Shown here one piece after another: positions 9,424-19,691 of a stretch of 64,000 bases of DNA; position 1 is the first letter of the stretch; each line of letters begins with the position of its first letter. This DNA is from Maritalea mediterranea (lineage in GTDB: Bacteria; Pseudomonadota; Alphaproteobacteria; Rhizobiales; Devosiaceae), in the NCBI RefSeq assembly GCF_021568695.1, contig NZ_JAKGTI010000001.1, positions 868,001 to 932,000 on the forward strand. The letters are read 5' to 3'. Made by a program: the position numbers and the translations under genes. Under the pieces are notes generated by a model. The model made no database searches. It saw only the letters and a list, made by a program, of their open reading frames with translations, and was not told where the DNA came from.

Positions 9424-10414
9424 TTATTCGGCGTAGTGGCAGGCAACTTTGTGGTTGTCGGCCAATTCTTTCAGCTCAGGCTCTTCTGCCGCGCACAAAT
9501 CGGTTGCCAAGGGGCAACGCGTGCGGAACCGACAGCCTGAGGGCATGTCGATCGGGCTTGGAATTTCGCCCTGCATTTGATCCTGATTGTCCTTGCGCGC
9601 TTCCACCGGGTCCGCAATAGGAATGGAAGCCAAAAGCGCGCGGGTATAGGGGTGTTTCGGGTCGTCATAAAGCGCATTGTTTGGCGCGATTTCGACGAGC
9701 TTGCCCAAATACATCACGCCAATCCGGTCGGAAATATGCTTCACCATGGAAAGGTCATGCGTGATGAACAAATAGGTGAGGCCCAGCTCTTTTTGCAGAT
9801 CCTCCAGCATGTTCACGACTTGCGCCTGAATAGACACATCAAGCGCCGAAATCGCTTCATCGCAAATCACCAGCTGCGGGTTCAACGCAATCGCGCGGGC
9901 AATGCCGATCCGCTGGCGTTGACCACCAGAAAACTCATGCGGAAAGCGGTTGGCGTGGTCTTTGTTCAGGCCCACCACTTCCAACAATTCATGCACCCGG
10001 GCCGTGCGGCTTTTATCGTCGCCAATGCCCGCAATTTCCAACGGCTCGGCGATCAAGTCGCGCACATTCATGCGGCCATTCAGCGAGGCGTAGGGATCTT
10101 GGAAGATCATTTGAATGTCGCGGCGATGCGGGGCCAAATCTTTCTCTTTGAGCTTGGCCAAATCCGCGCCGTTAAACTCAATCACGCCATCGGTCGGGCT
10201 ATAAAGCCTGATCAATGTGCGGGCAAGGGTGCTCTTGCCACAGCCACTTTCGCCCACAAGGCCCAGCGTTTCACCGCGACGAATGTCGAGATCAACGCCA
10301 TCGACTGCCTTCAAGAATTTCGGGTTTTGGCCAAAAAAGCCCGCCGAGACCTGAAAATGCTTCTTCAGGTCGCGAACGCGCATCAAAACCTCATCGTCAC
10401 GCATATGTGGTTGC

Positions 10415-10422
<8 letters not shown>
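9424..10422 (-). CDS. oppF: Oligopeptide ABC transporter ATP-binding protein OppF
   Basis: This 332-residue ABC ATPase has Walker [11 protein letters not shown]-loop [13 protein letters not shown], signature [14 protein letters not shown], Walker [13 protein letters not shown] and H-loop ITHDLSMV. The C-terminal oligopeptide/dipeptide extension carries the cysteines seen in [14 protein letters not shown]. The start at 10422 ([11 protein letters not shown]) has GAGG 7 bases upstream and overlaps the oppD stop by 8 bases; a longer reading would lie inside oppD. It pairs with OppD to power OppBC. Confidence 0.95.
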
Positions 10423-11451
<1,029 letters not shown>

Positions 11452-11455
<4 letters not shown>

Positions 11456-12639
11456 TTGCGCAACCTCGGATCAAGTGCATCCCGCAATCCATCGCCCAAA
11501 AAGTTGAACGCAAACATGGTCAATGAAATTGCAGCTGCAGGGAAAAACAATTGGTGCGGATAGGCGCGCAGGGTTTCCACCGCTTCCGCGGTCAAGGTGC
11601 CCCAGCTGGCCATCGGCACGCTGACGCCCAGGCCGATAAAGCTCATAAAACTTTCGATAAAAATGGCGCTGGGGATCAACAGGGTCAGGGTCACCAAAAT
11701 GGGGCCCATCGTGTTGGGCAGCAAGTGGCGGGTCAAAATCCGCTTGGTGCTCGCGCCCATGGTTTTGGCCGCCGCAACATAATCCTGATTTTTCAGCGAC
11801 AGCATTTGCCCGCGCACAATCCGCGCCATATCCACCCAGAACACCGAGCCAATGGCGATGATGATTGAAAGGAAGCCGGACTGGAATACCACCATCATCA
11901 GGATCACATAAAGGGTGAGGGGAATGGTGGCGATGATCTCCACAATCCGCATCATCACATTGTCCACATTGCCGCCAAAATAGCCCGCAATGCCGCCATA
12001 AAAGACGCCGATAAAGAAGTTCACCATCGCCGCGACAAACGCCACGGTCAGCGAAATACGCGCGCCGTAAAGCTGACGCACCAACACATCGCGACCCAAA
12101 CTATCTGTGCCGAACCAGTTGGTCTGGTTCCAGCGATAGCCAATGGACTCAATCGCATTGCCATCGCCATCCACAAGCGTGGCGGGCAGTTGGCTATAGT
12201 CCACACGCACTTCCGCATCACCAAACACATAAATGTGCTGCTTTTTCATCAAGTCTTTGCGCTTGGCGCGCACAAGCCCAAGAATTTCGCCATTTTCGGC
12301 CACTTCATAGAGCTTGAAGTTGCCGCTATTGAGAAACATATATTGCGCCGACGCGTCGGTTGGTTCTGTCTTGTACACCTCAAAAATCGGCGGAATATTG
12401 GAGAGCTTCAAATCCTGATCATAATAGGTGTGATGGGTAAGCATCGGCCCGAAAATAGCCGCCAAAATCAGCAAGATGATAAAGGCGAGGCTGGCCATGG
12501 CCGGCTTATTGCGCCACATACGCTGGCGCACATCTTGCCAATAGGTCAGGCTTGGCGCGGCGATAAATTCGGCATCTTGTGCCCCACGATCCACCGGTGC
12601 CCATTTTTCCTTCGGGACAGTCACATGAATGTCGGTCAT
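11452..12639 (-). CDS. oppC: Oligopeptide ABC transporter permease OppC, with enlarged periplasmic insert
   Basis: This 395-residue inner-membrane permease has one N-terminal membrane helix (MASLAFIILLILAAIFGPML, about 48-67) and then about 120 mainly polar residues. The BPD_transp_1 core follows, starting near NWFGTDSLGRDVLVRQL, with the EAA-type loop AAKTMGASTKRILTRHLLPN. Ordinary OppC proteins are near 300 residues; the extra length is the region of about 75-180, which should face the periplasm. Such inserts are known in some OppC lineages. Starts and stops overlap oppB and oppD by ATGA. It ends with the typical LGDGLRDALDPRLRK. Confidence 0.92.
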
Positions 12640-13565
12640 TGTGCTTTCTCCCCAAGTTTAATGCGCGGATCGAGCACCATGTAGAGAAGGTCAACAATCA
12701 AAATCATCAGCATCAAAAACGCCGCATAGAAAATCGTAATGCCCATAATGGTGGTGTAGTCTCGGTTGGAAATGGACAGCACAAAGTGGCGTCCAATGCC
12801 CGGCAGGGCGAAGATTTGTTCAATCACGAAAGAGCCGGTCAGCAAGTTGGCCACAACCGGACCCAGCACCGTGACGATGGGGATCAACGCATTGCGCATA
12901 CCGTGCTTGAACAAGATGGTTTGCGGATGCAGGCCCTTGGCGCGCGCGGTGACCATATAGTCCTGCCCCAACACTTCCAGCAGCGAAGAGCGGGACAGCC
13001 GCGCGATAAAGGAAAGCCAAAAGCCGGAGAGGGCGAGAACCGGCAAAATATAGCCTTGCCAACTGTCCAGCCCAAAGGTGGGCACCAACTGCCATTGCAA
13101 GGCAAACAGATAGAGCGCGATGGTGGCCAGCACATAAGAGGGAATGGCGACGCCCATGGTGGCGATTGCCATAATGGTTGTGTCCTGCCATTTGTTTTGG
13201 TGCAGGGCCGCCACAATGCCCAAAGGAATGCCCAGGGCCACAACGCACAACATGGCCAAAAAGCCGGTCTGTGCTGTTACGGGCAGGCCTTCGCGGATCA
13301 AATCATTCACCCGCACGCCGGGATATTTGAATGAGGGGCCGAGATCAAAAGTGATGATGCCCTGCAGATAGCTGAGATATTGCTGCCAAATCGGCTTATC
13401 CAGCCCATATTTGGCATTCAACGCCGCCTCAATCTCAGGTGCCAACATTTTTTCAGAGGTGAAAGGTCCGCCAGGAATGGCGTGCATCAAAAAGAATGTC
13501 AGCGTAATGATCAAAAAAAGGGTCAAGGCCATCATCAAGATGCGCTTGATCAGATAGTTTAACAT
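12636..13565 (-). CDS. oppB: Oligopeptide ABC transporter permease OppB
   Basis: This 309-residue inner-membrane permease is the first gene of the opp operon. It has an N-terminal helix (MMALTLFLIITLTFFLMHAIPGGPF), a first periplasmic loop with LDKPIWQQYLSYLQG, and five further helices. The EAA-like loop is TARAKGLHPQTILFKHGMRNALIPI and the C-terminus DPRIKLGEKAQ. Length and layout are normal. Its stop overlaps oppC. The upstream region holds a motif shared with the S8 protease gene. Confidence 0.95.
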   Translation of the reverse strand: MLNYLIKRILMMALTLFLIITLTFFLMHAIPGGPFTSEKMLAPEIEAALNAKYGLDKPIWQQYLSYLQGIITFDLGPSFKYPGVRVNDLIREGLPVTAQTGFLAMLCVVALGIPLGIVAALHQNKWQDTTIMAIATMGVAIPSYVLATIALYLFALQWQLVPTFGLDSWQGYILPVLALSGFWLSFIARLSRSSLLEVLGQDYMVTARAKGLHPQTILFKHGMRNALIPIVTVLGPVVANLLTGSFVIEQIFALPGIGRHFVLSISNRDYTTIMGITIFYAAFLMLMILIVDLLYMVLDPRIKLGEKAQ

Positions 13566-13896
13566 TTACCGCCCCGCTGGATGGTTACATCGGCGTGTGC
13601 TTGACTTCCCCCATCAAGCAGCGCCCAACCAAATTGATACCAATCAAAATACAAGATTGGAGGGGCGAGTAAAGAAATTTTTATAGAAATAAAACTTTTT
13701 CGATATGCGTCAGTCGCTTTTGCCTAGATTTCCAGTGCTTAGCATGTTAATTTTTTCAAATGTCGGGGATTGCCCTTAAAAAGTAGGACAATTTGCCCAT
13801 TTCTCATTTAAATTGTCAGTATTGTAACACTTTCATATTTGATTAAGTGCGAATTCTGATTAGGCTGCCAAAATCTGAACGAGGGAAACTGACCAC
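13566..13896. other. Divergent intergenic region between oppB and pfkB-like gene
   Basis: These 331 bases are AT-rich and hold the promoters of both divergent genes. I see the CCAATC/GATTGG repeats near 13640-13660 on the oppB side and several T- and A-rich stretches, but no clear small gene or RNA. A Shine-Dalgarno-like GAGGGA at 13880-13885 serves the plus-strand gene. Confidence 0.6.
13636..13649 (-). promoter_or_regulatory. 14-base motif upstream of oppB, shared with S8 protease promoter
   Basis: GATACCAATCAAAA occurs here and again at 17298-17311. It includes a small inverted repeat TTGAT-ACCA-ATCAA (13634-13647), and a CCAATC half-site pairs with GATTGG at 13655-13660. It lies about 71 bases before the oppB start. 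The binding protein is unknown; the operator role is inferred from sharing and symmetry. Confidence 0.45.
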
Positions 13897-14811
13897 ATGG
13901 CTTCACCCCCATTGCTGATACTTGGGAACGTGAATATTGAATTGGTGATGGGCGATCTGGATCATTGGCCGGACTTTGGGACGGAAATGACCATGTCCTC
14001 GTCCGACTTTCGTGCCGGTGGCGCGGCGGGCACAACAGCGTTGGCGCTCTCAGGTTTGAGCGTCGACCATCGACTGATCGCCACAGTTGGGTCTGACAAT
14101 TTGGGCACATGGCTGCAGGGCGAATTTCAACCCGGCACCACATCTTGGACCACCATTCCCACCGCCACCACCGTTTCAGTCAATATGCTGCATGATGGCG
14201 GCAATGTGGTGGTGTTCAACTCGACCGGCCATTTGCAGGACGTGACGCTCGACACCATGATCGATGCCATTCCTCCGGCCACCTCAAAATCGTCCTTCGC
14301 CCTGGTCACCGGTGCGCATTTGATGCCGTCGGTCACGGCGGGCCTGTCGCAGCTCCTGACCATGCTGTCCACCATGGGCTGGACCACCGCCCTCAGCCAT
14401 GACCGCCCTTTTGAAGGGTGGACGGAAGACACACGGGCCGTTTTCCTCAGCTGGGTGCGCGCCACTGACTGTATTTTGATGCGTGAGCATGAGTTGCGGG
14501 CCGTGATGGAAGAAGACGATACCGACGAAGCGGAAAAAGCGTTGGTGAAGACGCTGGCGGACCACCAGGTGCTGGTGGTCTTGCGTGGTCGCACGCGGGC
14601 CGATGGCTTTTACCAGGGGCAAATGGTCACCGCATCGATCGATGAATTTGAGACCAACGACCCGGTGGGCTATTCCGACATCTTCAACGCCGCCTTCATT
14701 TCTTCTTATATGGCCGGCGAAGGCCTGGAAACGGCCTTGCAAAGCGGCCTCACCGTAGCGTCAATCGCTGTCAGCACTTCGCCACGCATCTATGGCGTTT
14801 TCGTTGACTGA
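13897..14811 (+). CDS. PfkB-family carbohydrate kinase-like protein with altered GAGD motif
   Basis: This 304-residue protein has the ribokinase-like layout. It starts LLILGNVNIELVMGD and shows the sugar-binding FRAGGAAGTTALALSGL (about 38-54, matching the first PfkB signature) and LIATVGSDNLGTWL. The C-terminal signature normally reads DTxGAGDxF; here it is NDPVGYSDIFNAAF, with the catalytic Asp kept (D261) but the anion-hole glycines partly replaced. It may be a diverged kinase for a sugar or nucleoside, or may have lost activity. It stands alone, divergent from oppB and convergent with the protease. The substrate is not recognisable. Confidence 0.75.
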   Translation: MASPPLLILGNVNIELVMGDLDHWPDFGTEMTMSSSDFRAGGAAGTTALALSGLSVDHRLIATVGSDNLGTWLQGEFQPGTTSWTTIPTATTVSVNMLHDGGNVVVFNSTGHLQDVTLDTMIDAIPPATSKSSFALVTGAHLMPSVTAGLSQLLTMLSTMGWTTALSHDRPFEGWTEDTRAVFLSWVRATDCILMREHELRAVMEEDDTDEAEKALVKTLADHQVLVVLRGRTRADGFYQGQMVTASIDEFETNDPVGYSDIFNAAFISSYMAGEGLETALQSGLTVASIAVSTSPRIYGVFVD

Positions 14812-14814
14812 TCT

Positions 14815-14840
14815 CAAAAAAAAGGGGCGCGTGCGCCCCT
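14815..14840 (-). terminator. Terminator between pfkB-like gene and S8 protease gene
   Basis: AGGGGCGC/GCGCCCCT form an 8-bp stem with a 2-base apex. On the minus strand it is followed by eight or more U, a strong rho-independent terminator for the protease gene. On the plus strand the same stem lacks a U-tract and would terminate the kinase gene only weakly. Confidence 0.85.
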
Positions 14841-14864
14841 ATTCAATCCGATTTAAGATGCGGC

Positions 14865-17177
14865 TCAGTTGAGGTCGCGCTTAAAGCTGGCCCCAATGCC
14901 GTATGATCTTTGCCCGGCAATATGTCCTGCATCCAAGGCGTACATGACATCAAACTGTAGATCGCTGAACGCATCCAGTTCCATGAAATAGCTGGCCGCA
15001 AAATCAATTTCACGGCCGGATGGTGAAAGATCGCCAGTGACCTGATCATAAATAATGTTGCCGTCCTTATCCCGGCCCACAGGAAGGTTCATGGTCACGT
15101 TGCCCGAATCGGCACGGATTGGCTGCGCGAGAGACAACGTCACCCGGTCGCCCTTTTGCACAAGATTGGACTTGGCAACGCCCACATGAAAGCCCGAGAA
15201 ATTGGCATCATCAAAATTTGTCACAAAGCCGTCGCCATTGGTCTGACCAACAGCACGCCCCATTTCAGCACCGCCAAACACCTCAAATCCGTTTGAAAGT
15301 GACGAGTTGAAACTCAGATTAACGCTTTGGGCGCTGGTCAGGGTTGGGGTGTTAAAGGCCTCATTGCCGACCATGCCCAAAAAGGCGCCGCTTTCAACCA
15401 TTTGGTTGAGGCCCACACGCAGCGACGAATTGCCCAGATCAAATTGAGCCAGAGCACCCGCGCCAGAAAGTGAGCCGTTCACATTTTCACTGTGCTGGCC
15501 GCTAAAACCATAAAAGCCATAATGTCCAAATTCGGTTTTATAGTTTTGCGAAATTGCCGTTGCAGTTTCCGCGAAGGACAGCATGGAGACGTTAGACGCC
15601 AAATTGCTGGAAAGACCAAGATCAGTTTGCAACTGCGCCAACCCGTCTTGCGCCCCGAAATAAAGCACACTTTCAACCGAGTCACTGCTTTCCCCAAAGG
15701 AGAGGGAGGTTTTGGCTTGTCCCTTGTCTTGCAGTTGGTCCAGCGAGGCTGAGCGGTAGCGGTTTTGGTTTTCAGCAACAAAATAGTCTGCGCGGATCTC
15801 AAAATTGCCGTTCAATGCGTCAAAAACCGCCATTTCCTGCTCTTGCAACATGCGTGTCAGACCATCACCATATGTGCCGCTTGTCGAAATGGTGGCATCG
15901 CCCAATCGCGTGCGGGTGCCGGTTTCAAGATTGGAACCCCGAACGACAACCGCATCACCGATAGGCTGCAACGCTGCAGCCACGTCCATTACCCCATGCC
16001 CGAAAATGTTGGAATAGGCGTGTGTGATTCCGCCGCCAAAATTTGTGGAGCCGCTTTCACTACCGGCGAAGAAATTGTTATTGGCGGTCGCCAGCAAACG
16101 ATCACGCCATTCACCCGGTGAAAGCGACGGAAATGCTTGCGCGACCAATGCAACGCCGCCCGCTATTTGCGGCGCAGTATAGGACGTGCCCCACCCGGTT
16201 TCATAGGCATTGTTTGCATTGTCGGACGCGCCTTTGGTGTCACCATCGCCCACGAGGCAGAACTGGGCGGCTTGTCCGCAAGGGGTGGAGATAAGGCTGG
16301 CGCTAATAATGTTATGATCGCTGTCGACCGAGAATTTCGCTTCCACTACCGAAATCCATGCTTCCTGTAATTCGGTGGCCAACAAGGGCAGGCCAGCACT
16401 CACATCTACATCACCTAGATTGTTGTTCGAGCTGGCAAAAACGATTACACCGCCATTTTGGAAGTTATTCAGTGCGTTGATATAGCTCTGCCAGTTTGCG
16501 GAGCTGTCGCCCACTTCTGCTGCCATTGCCTCGGCCGCAGTTTTGCCGCCTGACATTTGCGCCTGTGCGTCCCCGATAACAACATCAAATCCCCAGCTAT
16601 TATTTTGGACGACAGCGCCTTTAGCTGCCGCATCATTGGTTGCAGCAGCGAGCCCACCCATATTATTGCGGGCAAATGAAGAAAGGTGCAGGTCTGCATT
16701 TGGCGCAACACCCATAATGTCGCCGGTGCCGTAATTGCCCGTGGCAATTGAAGCCACATGTGTGCCGTGATTTGAGCCCAAATGGGGTGTTACAACCCCA
16801 TACTCATGGATGATTTTGCCGCTAAACTCTTCATGAGTGGTCAAAAAACCATCGTCCACAACTGCAACTACTTGACCTTCTCCAGAAACACCGGTCGAAA
16901 GAGCTCGGTGCACTTTTGTCAAAAGAAATGGGTGAGGGTCGACGGCCACACGCCCGGCACTATTGAAGTTTGCGGATCGAAACTCGGCTGTATTGGCAAT
17001 ACTTGTGGCGAGAGCTGCGTCCTCTGTGCCTGTAAAGCCCGCTGACCATGCAGCGATGATAGGATCGCCGCCGCCGCCGCCCGAACCGCCGCCCGGACCA
17101 CATGCCGCCAGCAGCAAAACGCCTATGCAGGCTCCCGTTTTAAAAACCAATCGATGAATTTTATGGAAACCCTTCAT
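14865..17177 (-). CDS. Secreted S8 (subtilisin-like) serine protease with C-terminal beta-rich, autotransporter-like region
   Basis: This 770-residue protein has a lipoprotein-type signal (GVLLLAAC, lipid Cys at C26) and a Gly/Ser-rich tether (27-38). The subtilase domain of about 100-420 carries D108 (VAVVDDG), H137 (NHGTHVAS) and S332 (GTSYTAP) as triad. The last 300 residues alternate polar and hydrophobic residues, are rich in N, G, S and aromatics, and end FGIGASFKRDLN-like, as outer-membrane beta-barrels do. I infer a surface-anchored or autotransported protease. The start at 17177 gives the full signal peptide; GGGGGAG lies about 12 bases upstream, a rather long spacing. A proteolytic role beside an oligopeptide importer fits peptide feeding. 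Confidence 0.85.
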   Translation of the reverse strand: MKGFHKIHRLVFKTGACIGVLLLAACGPGGGSGGGGGDPIIAAWSAGFTGTEDAALATSIANTAEFRSANFNSAGRVAVDPHPFLLTKVHRALSTGVSGEGQVVAVVDDGFLTTHEEFSGKIIHEYGVVTPHLGSNHGTHVASIATGNYGTGDIMGVAPNADLHLSSFARNNMGGLAAATNDAAAKGAVVQNNSWGFDVVIGDAQAQMSGGKTAAEAMAAEVGDSSANWQSYINALNNFQNGGVIVFASSNNNLGDVDVSAGLPLLATELQEAWISVVEAKFSVDSDHNIISASLISTPCGQAAQFCLVGDGDTKGASDNANNAYETGWGTSYTAPQIAGGVALVAQAFPSLSPGEWRDRLLATANNNFFAGSESGSTNFGGGITHAYSNIFGHGVMDVAAALQPIGDAVVVRGSNLETGTRTRLGDATISTSGTYGDGLTRMLQEQEMAVFDALNGNFEIRADYFVAENQNRYRSASLDQLQDKGQAKTSLSFGESSDSVESVLYFGAQDGLAQLQTDLGLSSNLASNVSMLSFAETATAISQNYKTEFGHYGFYGFSGQHSENVNGSLSGAGALAQFDLGNSSLRVGLNQMVESGAFLGMVGNEAFNTPTLTSAQSVNLSFNSSLSNGFEVFGGAEMGRAVGQTNGDGFVTNFDDANFSGFHVGVAKSNLVQKGDRVTLSLAQPIRADSGNVTMNLPVGRDKDGNIIYDQVTGDLSPSGREIDFAASYFMELDAFSDLQFDVMYALDAGHIAGQRSYGIGASFKRDLN

Positions 17178-17198
17178 AGCGTTGTCCAGCTCCCCCAA

Positions 17199-17607
17199 AA
17201 AGTAGTTGTAGTCAGTGTAAAGTATAAACTGTCTAAATGCATCAACTTGTTAACCATTAAACGAACTTCAAGTCAAAGCTTTTAGATTGATCGATTGGAT
17301 ACCAATCAAAACCAATTGAATCGGTTTCTCGCAATTTTCCACGGTAGGTTTTGTAGTTTTCTATCGAATTGCGGTTTGAATGATCGCCAATTGCCAGGAT
17401 GACGTGATCAATAATATAATAAAATCAATTATTTAATATGTTATTTTCGTTTTTGAATTTGTCTTTGTACTTTTTGTAATTTTTTGGTTGCATAATGGTA
17501 TTAAATTGGCTTTAATAGTCAGGGAGAGGTTGGGTGTCGTTGTAATTAACGGGCCTAATTCGATGAATATGGCGTCACCGGTTGTGTCGCGCGGGAGGGA
17601 GTGGTTC
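17199..17607. other. AT-rich divergent region between S8 protease and nagA
   Basis: About 400 bases without a convincing gene. The protease side carries the CCAATC/GATTGG repeats. The middle (17410-17500) is very AT-rich and probably holds the nagA promoter (a CATAAT hexamer at 17491-17496 is one -10 candidate). An open frame reaching back to 17488 is in frame with nagA, but the strong GGGAGGGAG at 17593-17601 sets translation at 17608. Confidence 0.6.
17293..17311 (-). promoter_or_regulatory. CCAATC/GATTGG inverted repeat upstream of the S8 protease
   Basis: GATTGG-ATA-CCAATC (17293-17307) is a perfect 6-bp inverted repeat. It contains most of the 14-mer GATACCAATCAAAA variant (17298-17311) also found before oppB. 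It lies about 120 bases before the protease start codon. Operator function is inferred. Confidence 0.45.
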
Positions 17608-18756
17608 ATGGCGAATCTGTTGAAAAATGCCACATTGTTTGATGGTGAGCGTTTTTTGAACAATCAGACTGTCGAAATTGTTGACGGCAAAATCTCTCGC
17701 ATTGGTGATATTGCTGACGTCGAGCAGTCCGGTCACGAAATTGTAGATTTGTCTGGCCAGATTCTGGCGCCCGGCTTTGTTGATGTGCAGGTCAATGGCG
17801 GCGGTGGCGTCATGTTTAATGATCAGCGCAGCGTTGACGGGCTGGCCGAAATTGTGCGCGGTCATCGTCAATTCGGCTCTACCACATTGATGCCCACGCT
17901 GATTACTGATTCATTTGAGGTTATGCGCGAGGCAGCCGATGCCATCAGTGCCGCCATAAAGTCTGGCGTGCCCGGTGTGCGCGGCGTACACTTTGAAGGT
18001 CCCTATCTCAGCCTGAAACGGCGCGGTGTGCACGCGCCCGAGTTTTTGCGTGAAGTCGATGAAGATGCCTTTGATTTATTCACGCGTGGCGATTTGGGCG
18101 AGGTGATTGTCACTGTTGCGCCGGAATGTGTGCCCAGCGCCTTTATTGCCGACTTGAGCAAAAAGGGCGTGCATGTTTGCGCCGGGCATAGTGCGGCGAC
18201 CTATGAACAAGTCGGTGAAGCGCTTTCCGTTGGCCTGCGGGGCTTCACCCATTTGTTTAATGCTATGCCGCCGCTGGCCAATCGCGCGCCGAGCGTGGCG
18301 GGCGCCGGTTTGGACGATCCAAACAGCTGGTGTGGCTTGATTGTGGATGGCTACCATTTGCACTTTGCGAGTGCGCGCATCGTCGTGCGGGCCAAGCCGC
18401 AAGGCAAAATTATGCTGGTGACCGACGCAATGGCTACGGTTGGCGCGAAGGAAAAGCACTTCAATCTTTATGGCGACACCATCCAAGCCGTGGATGGCCG
18501 TTGCGCGCTCGATGACGGCACTTTGGCCGGGTCGGATCTGGATATGATGCGCGCCGTGGAATTGACCCACAAGCAATTGGGAGTAGAGCTGGGCGAAGCG
18601 TTGCGCATGGCATCGCTCTATCCTGCCCAATTCTTACGGCTGGACGACCGCATTGGTCGGGTCTCGCCGGGCTTTGATGCAGATCTCGTGGCATTTGGCC
18701 AGGATGACATGAAAGTCACCCGCACCTGGATTAAGGGCGAAGGGGAGACGCATTAA
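17608..18756 (+). CDS. nagA: N-acetylglucosamine-6-phosphate deacetylase
   Basis: This 382-residue amidohydrolase converts GlcNAc-6-P to glucosamine-6-P and acetate in the cytoplasm. The start at 17608 was chosen for its GGGAGGGAG Shine-Dalgarno 7 bases upstream. Family motifs: APGFVDVQVNGGGGV near 58 (QxN in place of HxH, as in E. coli NagA), metal-ligand Glu E130 in HFEGPYLS, VCAGHSAATYEQ, GFTHLFNAMPPLANRAP, and LVTDAMATVGA with the catalytic Asp. It overlaps the ROK kinase by one base (TAATG). It opens the amino-sugar operon. Confidence 0.95.
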   Translation: MANLLKNATLFDGERFLNNQTVEIVDGKISRIGDIADVEQSGHEIVDLSGQILAPGFVDVQVNGGGGVMFNDQRSVDGLAEIVRGHRQFGSTTLMPTLITDSFEVMREAADAISAAIKSGVPGVRGVHFEGPYLSLKRRGVHAPEFLREVDEDAFDLFTRGDLGEVIVTVAPECVPSAFIADLSKKGVHVCAGHSAATYEQVGEALSVGLRGFTHLFNAMPPLANRAPSVAGAGLDDPNSWCGLIVDGYHLHFASARIVVRAKPQGKIMLVTDAMATVGAKEKHFNLYGDTIQAVDGRCALDDGTLAGSDLDMMRAVELTHKQLGVELGEALRMASLYPAQFLRLDDRIGRVSPGFDADLVAFGQDDMKVTRTWIKGEGETH

Positions 18757-19691
18757 TGCCGGTTTGCTTTGACATTGGCGGCACCAATATCCGCTCGGGT
18801 TGGCCCGATGAGGTTGGTATTGTGCAGATTGCCGGTCAACGGGCAACGCCGGGCGACTCGCTGGCGGATTTTCTGGCCACCATGGTTGACATGGTGCAGC
18901 AGGCGCCCGCAGCGCAACAGGATTTTGTGGCCATTTCCATCGCTGGTTTTGCTGATCCTCAAACTGGTGCGCTGACGATCGCGAACATTCCTTGCCTCAA
19001 GGGCGAAAACCTTGCCGGACTGCTTGAAGCGCGGCTGAATATGCCGGTTGTGGTGGTCAATGATGCGGATTGTCTGGCATTGGCCGAAACCTATGCCGGG
19101 GCGGCCAAAGGGGCCGCGAATGTATTTGCCATTGTCTTGGGCACCGGCGTCGGCGGCGGCCTTGTGCTCAATGGTGAACTGGTTGTTGGGGTTGGTGGTA
19201 TTTCCGGTGAATGGGGTCATGGCCCAATCGTTGATCCCACTGCGGGCGGACGCGTTGAAAGTCTTGGATATTTCCAATGCGGCTGTGGCCAAAAAGGCTG
19301 TCTTGATACGGTCGGCGGCGCGCGCGGCATAGAGAATGTGCACAATGCGCTGCACAACGCCGAGCGCAATGCAGAACAGATTTTGGACGCTTGGCGCGCT
19401 GGCGACGAAGCGGCCGCGCTGAGCGTTGAGGTCAGCACTGAAATGGTAGCCCGCGCCCTCAGCGCCTTTGTGAATATGCTCGGGCCTGAATCTATTCCCG
19501 TGGGCGGTGGCTTGGCACACGCCAAAGATCTGATTGCGCTTATCGATCAAAAAGTGCGCGGGATGGTGCTGACAACATATGAGTTGCCATTGGTCGTGCC
19601 CGCCCACAATCTGAAAAATGCGGGTTTGGTTGGCGCCGCTTTCATCAACCCCACCTCTGGGCGGCCCAACAAAGTGCGCGGGGTGTCCTGA
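18756..19691 (+). CDS. ROK-family sugar kinase, probably N-acetylglucosamine kinase
   Basis: This 311-residue ROK protein has the ATP-binding CFDIGGTNIRSG at the N-terminus, VVVVNDADCLALAE with the catalytic Asp (about 105), VLGTGVGGGLVLNG, and GEWGHGPI with the metal-binding His. The zinc-binding ROK signature is CGCGQKGCLDTVGG near 170. No helix-turn-helix is present, so it is an enzyme rather than a NagC-type repressor. Lying between nagA and cutC with one-base overlaps on both sides, it most likely phosphorylates intracellular GlcNAc released by the GH20 enzyme. ManNAc or glucose kinase activity cannot be excluded. Confidence 0.88.
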   Translation: MPVCFDIGGTNIRSGWPDEVGIVQIAGQRATPGDSLADFLATMVDMVQQAPAAQQDFVAISIAGFADPQTGALTIANIPCLKGENLAGLLEARLNMPVVVVNDADCLALAETYAGAAKGAANVFAIVLGTGVGGGLVLNGELVVGVGGISGEWGHGPIVDPTAGGRVESLGYFQCGCGQKGCLDTVGGARGIENVHNALHNAERNAEQILDAWRAGDEAAALSVEVSTEMVARALSAFVNMLGPESIPVGGGLAHAKDLIALIDQKVRGMVLTTYELPLVVPAHNLKNAGLVGAAFINPTSGRPNKVRGVS

